Shown here: piece by piece, positions 1 through 7,888 of the stretch
Position numbering within the stretch: position 1 is the first letter of the stretch
Layout: each line of letters opens with the position of its first letter
Origin: Pedobacter sp. HDW13
GTDB taxonomy: Bacteria; Bacteroidota; Bacteroidia; Sphingobacteriales; Sphingobacteriaceae
Assembly (NCBI RefSeq): GCF_011303555.1
Contig: NZ_CP049868.1
Span: 5,518,001-5,582,000, forward strand
DNA: 64,000 nucleotides
Reading direction: 5' to 3'
Notes under the pieces: model-generated
What the model was told of the DNA's origin: nothing
Databases searched by the model: none
Seen by the model: only the letters and a program-made list of their open reading frames with translations
Program-made: the position numbers and the translations under genes

Positions 1-930
1 GGCGACGAACCTACCGGAAAGGAAAACCCTGAGCTGCTAAAAATGAAAAGCACACCGGGACAGGGGCACGATAATACCATTGTAAATGGCATTGGTCGCA
101 TCGGTTTTATGACGGGTGGAAAAATGGCCCGTTGGGTAGACGAAGAGCTTTCTTTCACCTTCCTTACGCAGGCCAAACAATTTATTGCATCGAAAAAACA
201 ATCGCCTTTTTTCCTTTATTTCGCTTTAACTGAGCCGCACGTACCGCGTATGCCGGCAACCATGTTTAAAGATAAAAGTGGTTTAGGCGCCAGAGGTGAT
301 GCTATTTTGCAATTAGACTGGACAGTAGGAGAAATTATGAAGGAACTTGAACATCAGGGCATTGCACAAAATACCATGATTGTATTTACCAGTGATAATG
401 GTCCGGTGCTGGATGATGGTTACCAGGATGAGGCTGTTACACGACGCAACGGACATACCCCTGCCGGAACACTTAGGGGTGGTAAATATAGCGCACTGGA
501 AGGCGGTACGCGTGTGCCGTTTATCATCAACTGGCCAGCGGGTATTAAACCGGCTGTGTCTGACGCGCTGGTATCGCAAATCGATTTTATTCAATCTTTT
601 GCTGCCTTATTGCAGGCCAAAATACCGGCTGGAACGGCAACGGATAGTGAAAACCAATTGGCTTCTTTTTTAGGAAAAAATAAAACCGGTCGCTCTGTTT
701 ATATTGAGCAGGGTGGAGCGCTTTCCATTATTAAAGATAACTGGAAATACATTACACCAGAAAAAGGACCTGCTTATGCTAAGGCGGTAGGTATTGAAAC
801 CGGAAACCTGGATGCGCCACAACTTTATGACTTGAGTAAAGACAAGGAAGAAAAAAATAATCTGGCTGCTACTTATCCCGATAAAGTAAAGGCACTTGCT
901 GCTTTACTGGCAGAGATTAAAAGTAAATAG
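1..930 (+). CDS. sulfatase, C-terminal part (truncated by window edge)
   Basis: The open frame runs from base 1 without a start, so the N-terminal half, with the formylglycine Cys/Ser motif, lies outside the window. The visible 309 residues are typical of the arylsulfatase (S1) C-terminal half: a stretch reading FFLYFALTEPHVPRMP, then the conserved VFTSDNGPV (metal/substrate region) and TLRGGKYSALEGGTRVPFI, followed by the small C-terminal subdomain that ends with a typical YDLSKDKEEKNNLA motif. Such enzymes hydrolyse sulfate esters of glycans in the periplasm or at the cell surface. The gene is followed by a strong terminator, so it is the last gene of its unit. Nothing in the window shows the substrate. 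The family assignment is firm; a functional link to the pectin locus downstream is not supported. Confidence 0.9.
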   Translation, partial: GDEPTGKENPELLKMKSTPGQGHDNTIVNGIGRIGFMTGGKMARWVDEELSFTFLTQAKQFIASKKQSPFFLYFALTEPHVPRMPATMFKDKSGLGARGDAILQLDWTVGEIMKELEHQGIAQNTMIVFTSDNGPVLDDGYQDEAVTRRNGHTPAGTLRGGKYSALEGGTRVPFIINWPAGIKPAVSDALVSQIDFIQSFAALLQAKIPAGTATDSENQLASFLGKNKTGRSVYIEQGGALSIIKDNWKYITPEKGPAYAKAVGIETGNLDAPQLYDLSKDKEEKNNLAATYPDKVKALAALLAEIKSK

Positions 931-968
931 CACCCTACATTTTGATGTGAAAAGCATCGGTTTATAGC

Positions 969-1005
969 GCAGGCACTCCGTAAAAGGAGCTGCCTGCTTT
1001 TTTGT
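969..1005 (+). terminator. rho-independent terminator after sulfatase
   Basis: The arms gcaggca (969-975) and tgcctgc (991-997) pair, with an inner CTCC/GGAG extension around a short A-rich loop, and a run of T follows directly. It lies about 40 bases after the sulfatase stop codon. Confidence 0.85.
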
Positions 1006-1041
1006 TTTAAGTTGTTTATCAAGTGATGCTATTCAAAGGAT

Positions 1042-1216
1042 CGTCATGCTGAATGTATTTCAGCATCTCCTATGCCGGATACTTCGGTGTCGTCATTTCG
1101 AGCGAAGTGCAACGTAGTCGAGAAATCTGTCTTTATAGATTTCTCCGTTCGCTACCGGTGAAAAACCGGTTCACTTCAGTCGAAATGACGATTCTTCTAT
1201 TGGGTCTGTCAATAGT
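1042..1216. repeat. composite palindromic repeat element, copy A
   Basis: This is most of the 555-base gap between the sulfatase and the methyltransferase genes. It has two modules: a short palindrome starting cgtcatgctgaa and ending cagcatct (1042-1068), and a 100-base imperfect palindrome (1091-1190) that begins cgtcatttcga and ends tcgaaatgacg, with agaaatct/agatttct inner arms. The same two modules in the same order, followed by the same flank attcttctattgg, recur at 56779-56955. The frames that appear open across it (for example 1053-1343) are judged to be repeat sequence, not genes. The rest of the gap to 1485 holds one further short repeat and no gene I can support. Confidence 0.85.
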
Positions 1217-1270
1217 AGCGGAATCGAAGGGCCTTTGTTATTCCATTCGCTTATCGTTATTGCGTAGGTC

Positions 1271-1293
1271 CGTCATTCCCGCGTATGCGGGAA
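1271..1293. repeat. short palindromic repeat (cgtcattcccgc type)
   Basis: The inverted arms ttcccgc/gcgggaa flank a 3-base loop and are preceded by cgtca. The same type occurs as the right half of the element at 46601 and at 57708. Confidence 0.75.
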
Positions 1294-1485
1294 CCGTAAT
1301 GCTTTCACTATTGTTCCATATCCACAGGCTTTTTTCCGCCTGACGCCGCGGGGCTTCGATATTCATTTCCCAGGTATAAAATCGGATCAGGGCAATGGCC
1401 AGAGCAGTAGGTTAAATTGTAAACTGGCTATACAATTAATACCAATCCCAATGCTTAAATTTAAGTAGCAGCAATAATTAAAGTT

Positions 1486-2352
1486 ATGGATTCAACCCCT
1501 CCACCATTTGATCCTCTGAAATACAAACAAACCACCCACCAGCAATGGCAGGAAGCGGCAGAGGCCTGGTATCGCTGGAGTCCTTTGTTGCACCAATGGC
1601 TGGGCAAAACCACCGAAAAAATGCTCAATATGGCTGGCGTAACTACCGGACAAAACCTGCTTGATATTGCTGCTGGTGCCGGAGAGCAATCTATTACTGC
1701 TGCCAGAATGGTGGGGCCAACAGGCAGGGTTTTAGCTACCGATATTTCTGCTAATATTCTCGAATATGCCAAACAAATGGCCGCACAGGTCGGATTGAGC
1801 AACATTGACACCGCTGTAATGGATGGCGAAAAGCTAACGCTCGATGATGAAACATTTGATGTTGTAATTTCGAGGGTTGGGTTGATTTATTTCCCCGATC
1901 AGCAAAAGGCCCTGAAAGAAATGTTACGGGTACTTAAACCGGGAGGAAAAATAGCTGCCATTGTTTATTCCGTACCCGAAAAGAATACATTTTTCGCTAT
2001 ACCGGCCGCTATTATCCGCACACATGCCAAACTACCACCTACTTTACCGGGCCAGCCGGGGCCTTTTAGTTTAAGCCAGAAAGGGGTTATTGAGCTGGCT
2101 TTTTCTATGGCTGGGTTTAAAGATGTAAAATCGTGTCTGATTAATGCTCCTTTAATTTGCGAATCTGCTAAACAATGCCTGCAATTTGAAAAAGAATCGT
2201 TCGGGGCTTTGCATCAAATGATGAGCGGTTTATCCGAACCTGAGAAAGTTACGGTATGGGATGAAATAGAAACAGCGCTCAAACAGTTTGAAACAGAAAA
2301 CGGTTTTGAGGGACCCTGCGAAATGTTGGTGGCTGTGGGTGAAAAGGGCTAG
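1486..2352 (+). CDS. class I SAM-dependent methyltransferase (UbiE-like)
   Basis: The product is 288 residues. Motif I is LLDIAAGAGEQSI (about residue 60), the acidic end of strand 2 is VLATDIS (about 85), motif II is NIDTAVMDGEKL, and the post-motif region FDVVISRVGLIYFPDQ followed by EMLRVLKPGGKIA is the classic Methyltransf_11/UbiE pattern. It has no signal peptide and should be cytoplasmic. The substrate cannot be read from sequence: UbiE-like folds methylate quinone precursors, but a stand-alone gene like this with a long variable C-terminal half often acts on other small molecules. It is monocistronic, with repeats upstream and a gene-poor stretch downstream. The ATG at 1486 was chosen because it keeps the whole conserved domain. 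Confidence 0.85.
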   Translation: MDSTPPPFDPLKYKQTTHQQWQEAAEAWYRWSPLLHQWLGKTTEKMLNMAGVTTGQNLLDIAAGAGEQSITAARMVGPTGRVLATDISANILEYAKQMAAQVGLSNIDTAVMDGEKLTLDDETFDVVISRVGLIYFPDQQKALKEMLRVLKPGGKIAAIVYSVPEKNTFFAIPAAIIRTHAKLPPTLPGQPGPFSLSQKGVIELAFSMAGFKDVKSCLINAPLICESAKQCLQFEKESFGALHQMMSGLSEPEKVTVWDEIETALKQFETENGFEGPCEMLVAVGEKG

Positions 2353-2815
2353 GTAATTCGCTTTATTTTGTCACAGATGCATAGAAAATCACAGATTTGA
2401 AACCATCAGATATAGCTCACCATCCGCTAACACAAAATTACCCCAAAATCGGCCCATGATTAGCATTGCTCAACCTAATATTTAGTTGTTCTTAACCCTA
2501 TAATCCAAAGTCCTATCAACCAAAGCCAACAACTATAGCCAATGGTACTTACTATTTCACCTTGTATGCTCAAAGCAATCCCCAGCACGGGGCGAAGCAG
2601 GTACGAAGTAAACCTGGCTAAAAGGTGGCCTAAACGTGGGGTGAATGCGGAATTAAGGTGGGGTTTAGTGGTTATTTGGAATTTAATCAGATCGATTAAA
2701 TTGGAATCATTCTCTTTACCCTAAGATACAAAAAAATAAGGGTATAAATATCCGATTGTTAAAATCGATATATTTGTTGTTAGCGCCACGCCTGACAGTA
2801 TAATTCAACATATAA
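2353..2815. other. gene-poor intergenic stretch
   Basis: There are 463 bases with no convincing gene. A 60-codon open frame (2542-2724) has no recognisable features. The sequence TATATTTG at 2769-2776 fits the Bacteroidota -7 element (TAnnTTTG), but no TTG sits 19-21 bases upstream, so a promoter for the gene at 2816 is only possible. Around 2370-2400 there are two short cacagat words of the kind also seen at 53.9 kb. Confidence 0.5.
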
Positions 2816-3244
2816 ATGAATATCCCTGCACAAATAGAAGCTTACATTACCAGTCAACCCGAAGCCAAACGCAGCGACATGCAGGCGTTACACCACATCA
2901 TTACAGCACTAATGCCAACTGCTCAACTCTGGTTTCTCGATGGCAAAAACAGTGAAGGTAAAATTGTTTCCAACCCAAACATCGGGTATGGGCTTTACAC
3001 CATCACCTATGCTGATGGCAGAAGCAAAGATTTTTATCAGATTGGTCTCAGCGCCAATACAACTGGTATTTCGGTGTACATTATGGGGATTGAAGATAAG
3101 CTATACTTAGCCCAAACCTACGGCGCAACAATTGGCAAAGCCAGCGTTACAGGCTATTGCATTAAGTTTAAAGCTTTGAAAGATATTGATGTAAGTGTAC
3201 TTCAAACAGCAATACGCGATAGGGTTGAGGGAGGAGTGATTTAA
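2816..3244 (+). CDS. DUF1801 (YdhG/YdeI-like) protein
   Basis: The product is 142 residues, small and soluble. The start IPAQIEAYITSQPEAKRSDM followed by ALHHIITALMPTAQ and then YGLYTITYADGRSKDFYQIGL matches the DUF1801 fold, a compact alpha/beta domain near the Fe-S-independent YdhG family whose biochemical role is not established. There is no signal peptide. It stands alone, with a -7-like TATATTTG about 40 bases before the start. The family call is good; function is unknown. Confidence 0.75.
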   Translation: MNIPAQIEAYITSQPEAKRSDMQALHHIITALMPTAQLWFLDGKNSEGKIVSNPNIGYGLYTITYADGRSKDFYQIGLSANTTGISVYIMGIEDKLYLAQTYGATIGKASVTGYCIKFKALKDIDVSVLQTAIRDRVEGGVI

Positions 3245-3290
3245 TCTATATCAATCATTACTACATAATACATTTGAGCGTTAATTACAT

Positions 3291-3468
3291 CCTGAATTTG
3301 AAACAGTCCTTCTTAACGTGCTAATTGCTTAATGATTAAAATAAGCCACCTTCAACCAATTAAGATAGTTAAGCCGCTTATTTCAGCAGATAATTAGCAC
3401 ATCTTATCCTGACAATGAAACAGCCCTTTCTTAATGTATTCAATCCCTTGGTGATTAAAATAAGCATG
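3291..3468. repeat. two copies of a degenerate intergenic repeat
   Basis: Copy 1 (3291-3375) and copy 2 (3408-3468) share cctga, tgaaacag, tcttaa and then gattaaaataagc in the same order and spacing. A third relative lies at 5162-5247. This fills most of the 330-base gap before the lipoprotein gene at 3575. The first and third copies both end in a ttaag-rich inverted section (gccacc, then aattaa and gttaag). Confidence 0.65.
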
Positions 3469-3574
3469 TGATGAACAAAAATATGAATAGCGATGCAACC
3501 TTCTATTGATCCTCGTCGTCTTTCCTAAAAACATAATTACCTAGATACTTACAGCACCAAAGAAATTTTAAACT

Positions 3575-4228
3575 ATGAAAAAATCTACTTACCTGCTTAT
3601 CCTCGCGCTTTGCGTTTTTACCAGTTCTTGCACCATGATGGTTAAGGGTTTCGCCAAACTCTTGGTTAAAGATTACAATGATTACACCAGTACCCATATT
3701 TCTGATATCCAAATTGTAAATCAGAATGGAAAGAGTGAAACATTTGGCAATTTGTACCCGCAAAAAACGGTTTATCTATATGTTTGGGGAAATAAGAAAC
3801 TGTCTGAGCAGCAAGAAAAATCATACCTGTTATTGAAGGAACGTTTTGCTAAATATCCGGATGTAGTTTTTGCTACGCTTTATGTAGGCTCTGATACGAC
3901 ATTAAATACCAATAGGTTAGTTAACAATGCTTCATCGGCTGAATTCAGAGAGATTTTGAAACTTGGCGATCCTGCACCATTCATTATTGGAAAAGATGGT
4001 GCGATATTAGCTTACAAAGGCCCAAAACCAGATGACAAAATTATAGTAGATTATGTTATTTGCCAGGCCATAAAAGGCGAAGATGGAACCAAATCCGCTA
4101 AACGGTTTATTAGGGGAGTGAATGGGAATAGTCAGTTTAAATCGGATAAACTCATTGAATGGTACACTGCCCACTACGGCAAAGCTCCTGCAAATAAACT
4201 TCCGATGTCTCTATCTTCTACAAACTAG
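3575..4228 (+). CDS. lipoprotein, thioredoxin-like fold without CxxC
   Basis: The product is 217 residues. The N-terminus is a lipoprotein signal: KK, a hydrophobic core, and a lipobox FTSSC with Cys19. The mature part reads QKTVYLYVWGNKKLSEQQEKSY (about 70-90), then strand VVFATLYVG, then a late DPAPFIIGKDGAILAYKGPKP motif. That order of strands, helix and cis-Pro-like loop resembles the TlpA/thioredoxin-like fold, but the redox CxxC is absent, so catalysis of disulfide exchange is unlikely. It would be anchored in a membrane facing the periplasm or the outside. It is the first gene of a small block of hypotheticals (3.6-5.2 kb) bounded by the repeat at 3291 and 5162. The function is unknown; the fold assignment is an inference. 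Confidence 0.6.
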   Translation: MKKSTYLLILALCVFTSSCTMMVKGFAKLLVKDYNDYTSTHISDIQIVNQNGKSETFGNLYPQKTVYLYVWGNKKLSEQQEKSYLLLKERFAKYPDVVFATLYVGSDTTLNTNRLVNNASSAEFREILKLGDPAPFIIGKDGAILAYKGPKPDDKIIVDYVICQAIKGEDGTKSAKRFIRGVNGNSQFKSDKLIEWYTAHYGKAPANKLPMSLSSTN

Positions 4229-4268
4229 ATTTTTATTCCCAATAGCGTGGAGTTTTTAAAAAAAAATA

Positions 4269-4756
4269 TTGGCAAAGAAGTCCTCATCCATTGATTGGGA
4301 GAAAGTGAGCTATTCAGAGAAGGTATATCCACAACATTCATTTACGTTGCTAAAGTTGACCATGCCAAACGGTAAGCCAGGGACAGGCTGGGTTGATAAG
4401 GCTTTTAGCAAATATGAGTTCAAAGAATTTTGTCCTTATCACATTAGGATAAGTATCGACCTTACTGATAAAATTGCTGAAGATAATCCTGATTTGGATA
4501 TGGGAACAATTGAGGATTTCTTTTTAGATGGGCTAAAGAAAATGTGCATTTGCCATTTAGTTTCCAGGCTCGCAGCAGATAAAGGAATAGATATGTTATT
4601 TATGCTGAAAAGGATGCACCTGTAGCGCAATTTTTAACAATGTCTGCGCAATCAGAAGACAGATTCGTATCTTTCACTTATAAAATTGACTTCGATCCTA
4701 AGTGGAGGAAAGTGGATAAATTACTTAATGCGCAGGAAAGAAAATTTGGCTGGTAA
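4269..4756 (+). pseudogene. frameshifted DUF695-like gene
   Basis: A TTG start at 4269 opens a frame of 118 codons that stops at 4625, but coding resemblance continues in another frame from 4595 (VIYAEKDAPVAQFLTM and onward, ending KFGW) to a stop at 4754-4756. Joining them needs one extra base near 4593-4595, so the window sequence carries a 1-base deletion. The joined product would be about 162 residues. The pattern of KFPY-like FCPYHIRISIDL, and the late FTYKIDFDPKWRKVDKLL, reminded me of DUF695, a family of unknown function common in Bacteroidota; that name is tentative. It could be a real disrupted gene or an assembly error. It follows the lipoprotein gene by 40 bases. Confidence 0.6.
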
Positions 4757-4800
4757 AACGCTAAATAAGTGGTTACTCCTCCACAATCAATAATAGCATA

Positions 4801-5151
4801 ATGAAAATATTTGGAAATTTTTTCGATAAGGAACTACCAGGCAGATACCCAGAAAACGTTCAGGGAGATTTTTATGTAGAGAACCAGGTATGTATTACTT
4901 GTGGAGCACCTGAAGCCGAAGCGCCAGATCTGATTGAACATTCGAAAATCGAATACGGACATTGCTATTTTAAAAAGCAGCCACAAACTCCCGATGAACT
5001 CAATAGGGCAATAAGCGCAATGCAGGTTTCATGTATCTCAGGGCTTCGATACGGAGGTAAGGATGAGGAAATACTAAAACGGCTTTACGAGGCGGGACTA
5101 GCTGATGAATGTGATCACAAACCTAAAAGTAAATACCGTTCTCGTTTATAA
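4801..5151 (+). CDS. small ferredoxin-like cysteine protein
   Basis: The product is 116 residues and cytoplasmic. The segment VCITCGAPEAEAPDLI resembles the CIxCGxCxxxAPxLF cluster loop of small [3Fe-4S]/[4Fe-4S] ferredoxins, although one expected Cys is replaced. Two further Cys occur at GHC and QVSC, the latter in a position like the distal ferredoxin Cys (AI...C). With four Cys it could still bind a cluster or a metal. The C-terminus is basic (KPKSKYRSRL). It is 45 bases after the frameshifted gene and just before the third copy of the local repeat. The identity as a ferredoxin-related protein is probable; its role is unknown. Confidence 0.55.
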   Translation: MKIFGNFFDKELPGRYPENVQGDFYVENQVCITCGAPEAEAPDLIEHSKIEYGHCYFKKQPQTPDELNRAISAMQVSCISGLRYGGKDEEILKRLYEAGLADECDHKPKSKYRSRL

Positions 5152-5161
5152 CGGGGGATTG

Positions 5162-5247
5162 CTGAAAACTGCGATTCTACATTTCTTAATGTGCTTAATT
5201 ACTTAATGATAAAATTAGCCACCATTAAGCAATTAACGTAGTTAAGG
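5162..5247. repeat. third copy of local degenerate repeat
   Basis: It shares tttcttaatgtgctt, attacttaatgat and the ending aattaacgtagttaag with copy 1 at 3291-3375. With the two upstream copies it brackets the three small genes at 3.6-5.2 kb. Confidence 0.65.
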
Positions 5248-5357
5248 TGTATTGCCTTTTACTACTGGATTTATACATTAAAAAGCTCCTTAATTGTTTT
5301 CCATTAATACAACTTAATGTTTATAATTATATTATTTACGACCCAAAATAATTAGAT

Positions 5358-5927
5358 ATGAAAAGAATATTACTCTTAGTATTGCTTATTGGTTTTACCA
5401 ATTTAGTTAGGGCACAGAAATTTGAAATTTACGGAGCTTATGGGCTAGGTTCAGCGCAAGAAATCATAGATGGCCTATCAGATATGGGCACTTCATTAAT
5501 AACAGGTGGTAATGCCAGTAGCACTACATCTCATGGCTTTGGGCCAATCATTGTTGGCGCAAATTATTACCTTACTGCAAGGCTAACCGCTGGTGTTTTA
5601 TATTCAAACACCTCATCAAAATCAACTGTTTCTGCCGGAAGTACAGCTGGCTCGGATTATAAGAATACCTACAACGTTTTTATGGCAAGAACTGATTACC
5701 GTTACGTTAATAAAACAATTCAGTTGTATTCTGGCATTAGCCTAGGCGCATCCATAGCTAAAACTAAGCCTGAAAATGGAAACAGTACAAATACAGCCAG
5801 CAGTACAGACTTTGCCTACCAGGTTAATGCACTCGGAATAAGAGCAGGCAAGAACATAGGCGCCTTCGCCGAATTGGGCTTTGGTTACAACGGTATTATC
5901 AATGTTGGTATTTCGGCGAAATTTTAA
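5358..5927 (+). CDS. small outer-membrane beta-barrel protein
   Basis: The product is 189 residues. A signal peptide (MKRILLLVLLIGFTNLVRAQ) is followed by alternating hydrophobic/aromatic strands separated by Ser/Gly/Asn-rich loops, for example GPIIVGANYYLTARLTAGVL and YQVNALGIRAGKNIGAFAEL. It ends in the typical barrel-closing pattern with a terminal Phe (NVGISAKF). This is the porin-family / OmpA-like 8-strand barrel common in Bacteroidota, usually of unknown role. It has its own terminator at 5965 and no operon partner. The barrel call is firm; no substrate or function can be claimed. Confidence 0.8.
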   Translation: MKRILLLVLLIGFTNLVRAQKFEIYGAYGLGSAQEIIDGLSDMGTSLITGGNASSTTSHGFGPIIVGANYYLTARLTAGVLYSNTSSKSTVSAGSTAGSDYKNTYNVFMARTDYRYVNKTIQLYSGISLGASIAKTKPENGNSTNTASSTDFAYQVNALGIRAGKNIGAFAELGFGYNGIINVGISAKF

Positions 5928-5964
5928 ATAAGCCGAGTTCGAAACAACAATTTGCTATCTTAAG

Positions 5965-6004
5965 GAGCTAAGCAATGCATTTTTGCATCATGCTTAGCTC
6001 TTTT
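5965..6004 (+). terminator. rho-independent terminator after barrel gene
   Basis: Long arms gagctaagca and tgcttagctc with an inner atgca/tgcat stem and a TTTT tail, 38 bases after the stop codon at 5927. Confidence 0.85.
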
Positions 6005-6128
6005 CCTTGCTGCCCTAAGACTTGCGCCAGGTGTGAAGAACTGCAATTCTATCGCTATCTTAAGTTTATACTTATTTAATACCACAAAAAAATGTGAAAG
6101 CGCATTAGCGCCGACACTTTTTAAGCAC

Positions 6129-6156
6129 AAAAAAGCCCCACATTTCTGTGAGGCTT
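6129..6156 (-). terminator. terminator of tRNA-Lys gene
   Basis: Read on the minus strand, agcctcac pairs with gtggggct (with a wobble pair) around a short loop and is followed by a run of six T. It begins about five bases after the tRNA 3' end. Confidence 0.75.
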
Positions 6157-6160
6157 TCTG

Positions 6161-6233
6161 TGATCCCGCTGGGATTCGAACCCAGGACCACTACATTAAA
6201 AGTGTAATGCTCTACCAGCTGAGCTACGGAATC
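6161..6233 (-). tRNA. tRNA-Lys (anticodon UUU)
   Basis: On the minus strand a 73-base cloverleaf can be drawn. The acceptor stem is gattccg/cgggatc, the D arm gctc-agctggtag-agc has the invariant GG, the anticodon stem is ttaca/tgtag with loop cttttaa (anticodon TTT), the variable loop is tggtc, and the T arm ctggg-ttcgaat-cccag. The discriminator base is A and CCA is not encoded. It has its own promoter (6257-6286) and terminator. Confidence 0.95.
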
Positions 6234-6256
6234 ATTTCCCTTTGTTTAAGGAGGTG

Positions 6257-6286
6257 CAAATATAGAGATTTATCCTTTCTTTGCAA
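6257..6286 (-). promoter_or_regulatory. Bacteroidota housekeeping promoter for tRNA-Lys
   Basis: On the minus strand TTG (6284-6286) is followed by exactly 19 bases and then TATATTTG (6257-6264). This matches the -33 TTG and -7 TAnnTTTG elements used by the Bacteroidota primary sigma factor. The -7 element ends 23 bases before the mature tRNA 5' end at 6233, leaving room for a short leader. Confidence 0.8.
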
Positions 6287-6438
6287 ATGTTTTTATAAAA
6301 TGTTTTTGGTTCTTAGCGTTAAAATAATGTTATCTGTTTGTAACCTGCTGATTTTAAATTTGTAAGATCTGAAAATATTTTTCATCTTTTTTCTTAAAAA
6401 AATAGGCAGAACAAAAACGAGCGCTTAAGCTTAGCCAA

Positions 6439-7140
6439 TTACTGTTTTGTGGCCTTAGGTATAAAGTTCAAAAAGGATTGAAACTGGGCTTTATGCTTGT
6501 TTTTATCCAGTTTAAAATAGAAAGCACCACGTCTGGAGCTCGATTTATCTTTTTCCGTTTGTTTAATGAGCAAACCACTGGCAGTTATTTTGCGGATAAA
6601 ATTCCTGTTATCAATTGGTGCATCGTACACCTGCTCGTATAGTGCCTGCAATTGCGGGATGGTAAAACGTTTAGGTAAAAGTTCGAACAAAACAGGGTGG
6701 AGGGCTGCCTGATAACGGATTTTATCCATAGCGGCTTTAACCATAATGTTGTGATCGAAAATCAGTTCAGGTACATCTTTAATTTTAAACCATTCGGCAT
6801 GGTATTGATCGTTAATCTGTTTGCTGTATTTATTGATATCGATCAAGGCGAAGTACACTACCGATACAGTACGTTCAATCGGATCACGATCGGGACTACC
6901 GTAAGCGTGCAGCTGCTCTAAATATACATCGTGCAGACCAGTAAGTTCTAAGAGGATGCGCTTCGCAGCGCCGTCGAGGTTTTCGGTTTCGCCGATAAAG
7001 CCCCCCATTAAGCTCCATTGATCTTTAACTGGCTCAATGGCCCTTTTTATAACCAAAAGTTTCAGTTCTTCGCCATCGTAACCAAAAATAATGCAGTCTA
7101 CGGCAACCAGTACAGGTTTTTGATTTAAATATTTTCCCAT
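6439..7140 (-). CDS. NrtR/AraR-type Nudix-domain transcriptional regulator
   Basis: The product is 233 residues in two parts. Residues 10-150 are a Nudix fold with box GGFIGETENLDGAAK then RILLELTGL. The G, first E, R and one E of the box are kept, but two of the acidic catalytic positions are I and L, so hydrolase activity is doubtful. Residues 155-230 are the winged-helix domain of the NrtR family (FTIPQLQALYEQVYDAPIDN, then NFIRKITASGLL). In Bacteroidota, regulators of this build sense sugars, the best known being AraR of Bacteroides for L-arabinose. It is 2 bases downstream of a HAD phosphatase and divergent from an aldose 1-epimerase, which suggests control of a sugar regulon through the palindromes at 7889-7931. 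The inducer is unknown. Confidence 0.85.
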   Translation of the reverse strand: MGKYLNQKPVLVAVDCIIFGYDGEELKLLVIKRAIEPVKDQWSLMGGFIGETENLDGAAKRILLELTGLHDVYLEQLHAYGSPDRDPIERTVSVVYFALIDINKYSKQINDQYHAEWFKIKDVPELIFDHNIMVKAAMDKIRYQAALHPVLFELLPKRFTIPQLQALYEQVYDAPIDNRNFIRKITASGLLIKQTEKDKSSSRRGAFYFKLDKNKHKAQFQSFLNFIPKATKQ

Positions 7141-7142
7141 GT

Positions 7143-7814
7143 TTAAAAAAGCATATTTAATTTAGTGTCATTGTAATCCGTAATATACCCTAAAATATTC
7201 GGATAACCTTCAAATTCTTCAATGGTATGTGTAGTGGTTAATACCACGCAAGGCATGCCCGCATTCAGGGCCGATTCTACACCTTTTGGCGCATCTTCAA
7301 AAACCAGGCAATCAGCCGGTGCAGTGCTCAGCGCAGCTGCAGCCTTTAAAAAGGTTTCGGGATCGGGTTTACTTGTTTGCACATCATCGGCACTTACAAT
7401 CGCATCGAGGTAATGGCGGATGTTTAAACCATCAACCACGAAATCGATATTAAAAGGAATGGCTGCTGAGCCAATAGCCATTGGAATATCTGCATCCTTT
7501 GCCCGCTCCAAAAAGCCAGCCAGCCCATCAATTAATGCCAAGTGGGGTAAATAACCGGCCTGATAGCGCTTTTCTTTATCTACTGAAAGGCGTTCTACCT
7601 CAGCGGCGCTAAATTTACCTTTGCCGAAAACACGCTCCAGAACTTCGTGATTTTTACCGTACATTTCCTTTTTAACACTTTCGTAATCCAGTGCTGCACC
7701 TAAATCTTCGGTCATAATGCTGTACCAGGCCAACGTATGGTATTCCATATCGTTAATCATGGTTCCGTTTAAATCGAAAAGAAAAGCTTTAGGTCTGAAA
7801 TTCAAATCGTGCAT
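7143..7814 (-). CDS. HAD-superfamily sugar phosphatase / beta-phosphoglucomutase-like
   Basis: The product is 223 residues. Motif I is FLFDLNGTMI (residues 11-20), motif II contains AIGSAA, motif III has TSKPDPETF and motif IV VFEDAPKGVESA, and the helical cap between motifs I and II is that of the beta-phosphoglucomutase/DOG-phosphatase branch. The nucleophile Asp is present, but the second Asp of DxD, the usual acid/base, is Asn here (DLN). That could slow turnover or reflect a specialised subgroup. The start is the ATG at 7814. It is transcribed with the NrtR-type regulator (2-base gap) and faces galM across a 201-base divergent region, so a role in removing or rearranging sugar phosphates is likely. 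The exact substrate is unknown. Confidence 0.8.
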   Translation of the reverse strand: MHDLNFRPKAFLFDLNGTMINDMEYHTLAWYSIMTEDLGAALDYESVKKEMYGKNHEVLERVFGKGKFSAAEVERLSVDKEKRYQAGYLPHLALIDGLAGFLERAKDADIPMAIGSAAIPFNIDFVVDGLNIRHYLDAIVSADDVQTSKPDPETFLKAAAALSTAPADCLVFEDAPKGVESALNAGMPCVVLTTTHTIEEFEGYPNILGYITDYNDTKLNMLF

Positions 7815-7888
7815 ATTCTTGCTAAATTATGTGATTTTTTTTGATGTAGGGAATGATGATCAATATTAAGAGAAATAATATTATAATC

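Noticed and set aside
1053-1343. 96-codon open frame
   Set aside because: It reads through the palindromic repeat of copy A, which recurs elsewhere; repeat translation, not a gene.
2542-2724. 60-codon open frame
   Set aside because: No recognisable domain, signal or ribosome site; isolated in a gene-poor stretch.
6033-6365. Possible 110-codon gene on the plus strand
   Set aside because: It runs over the minus-strand tRNA-Lys, its promoter and terminator, and its sequence has no gene-like pattern.
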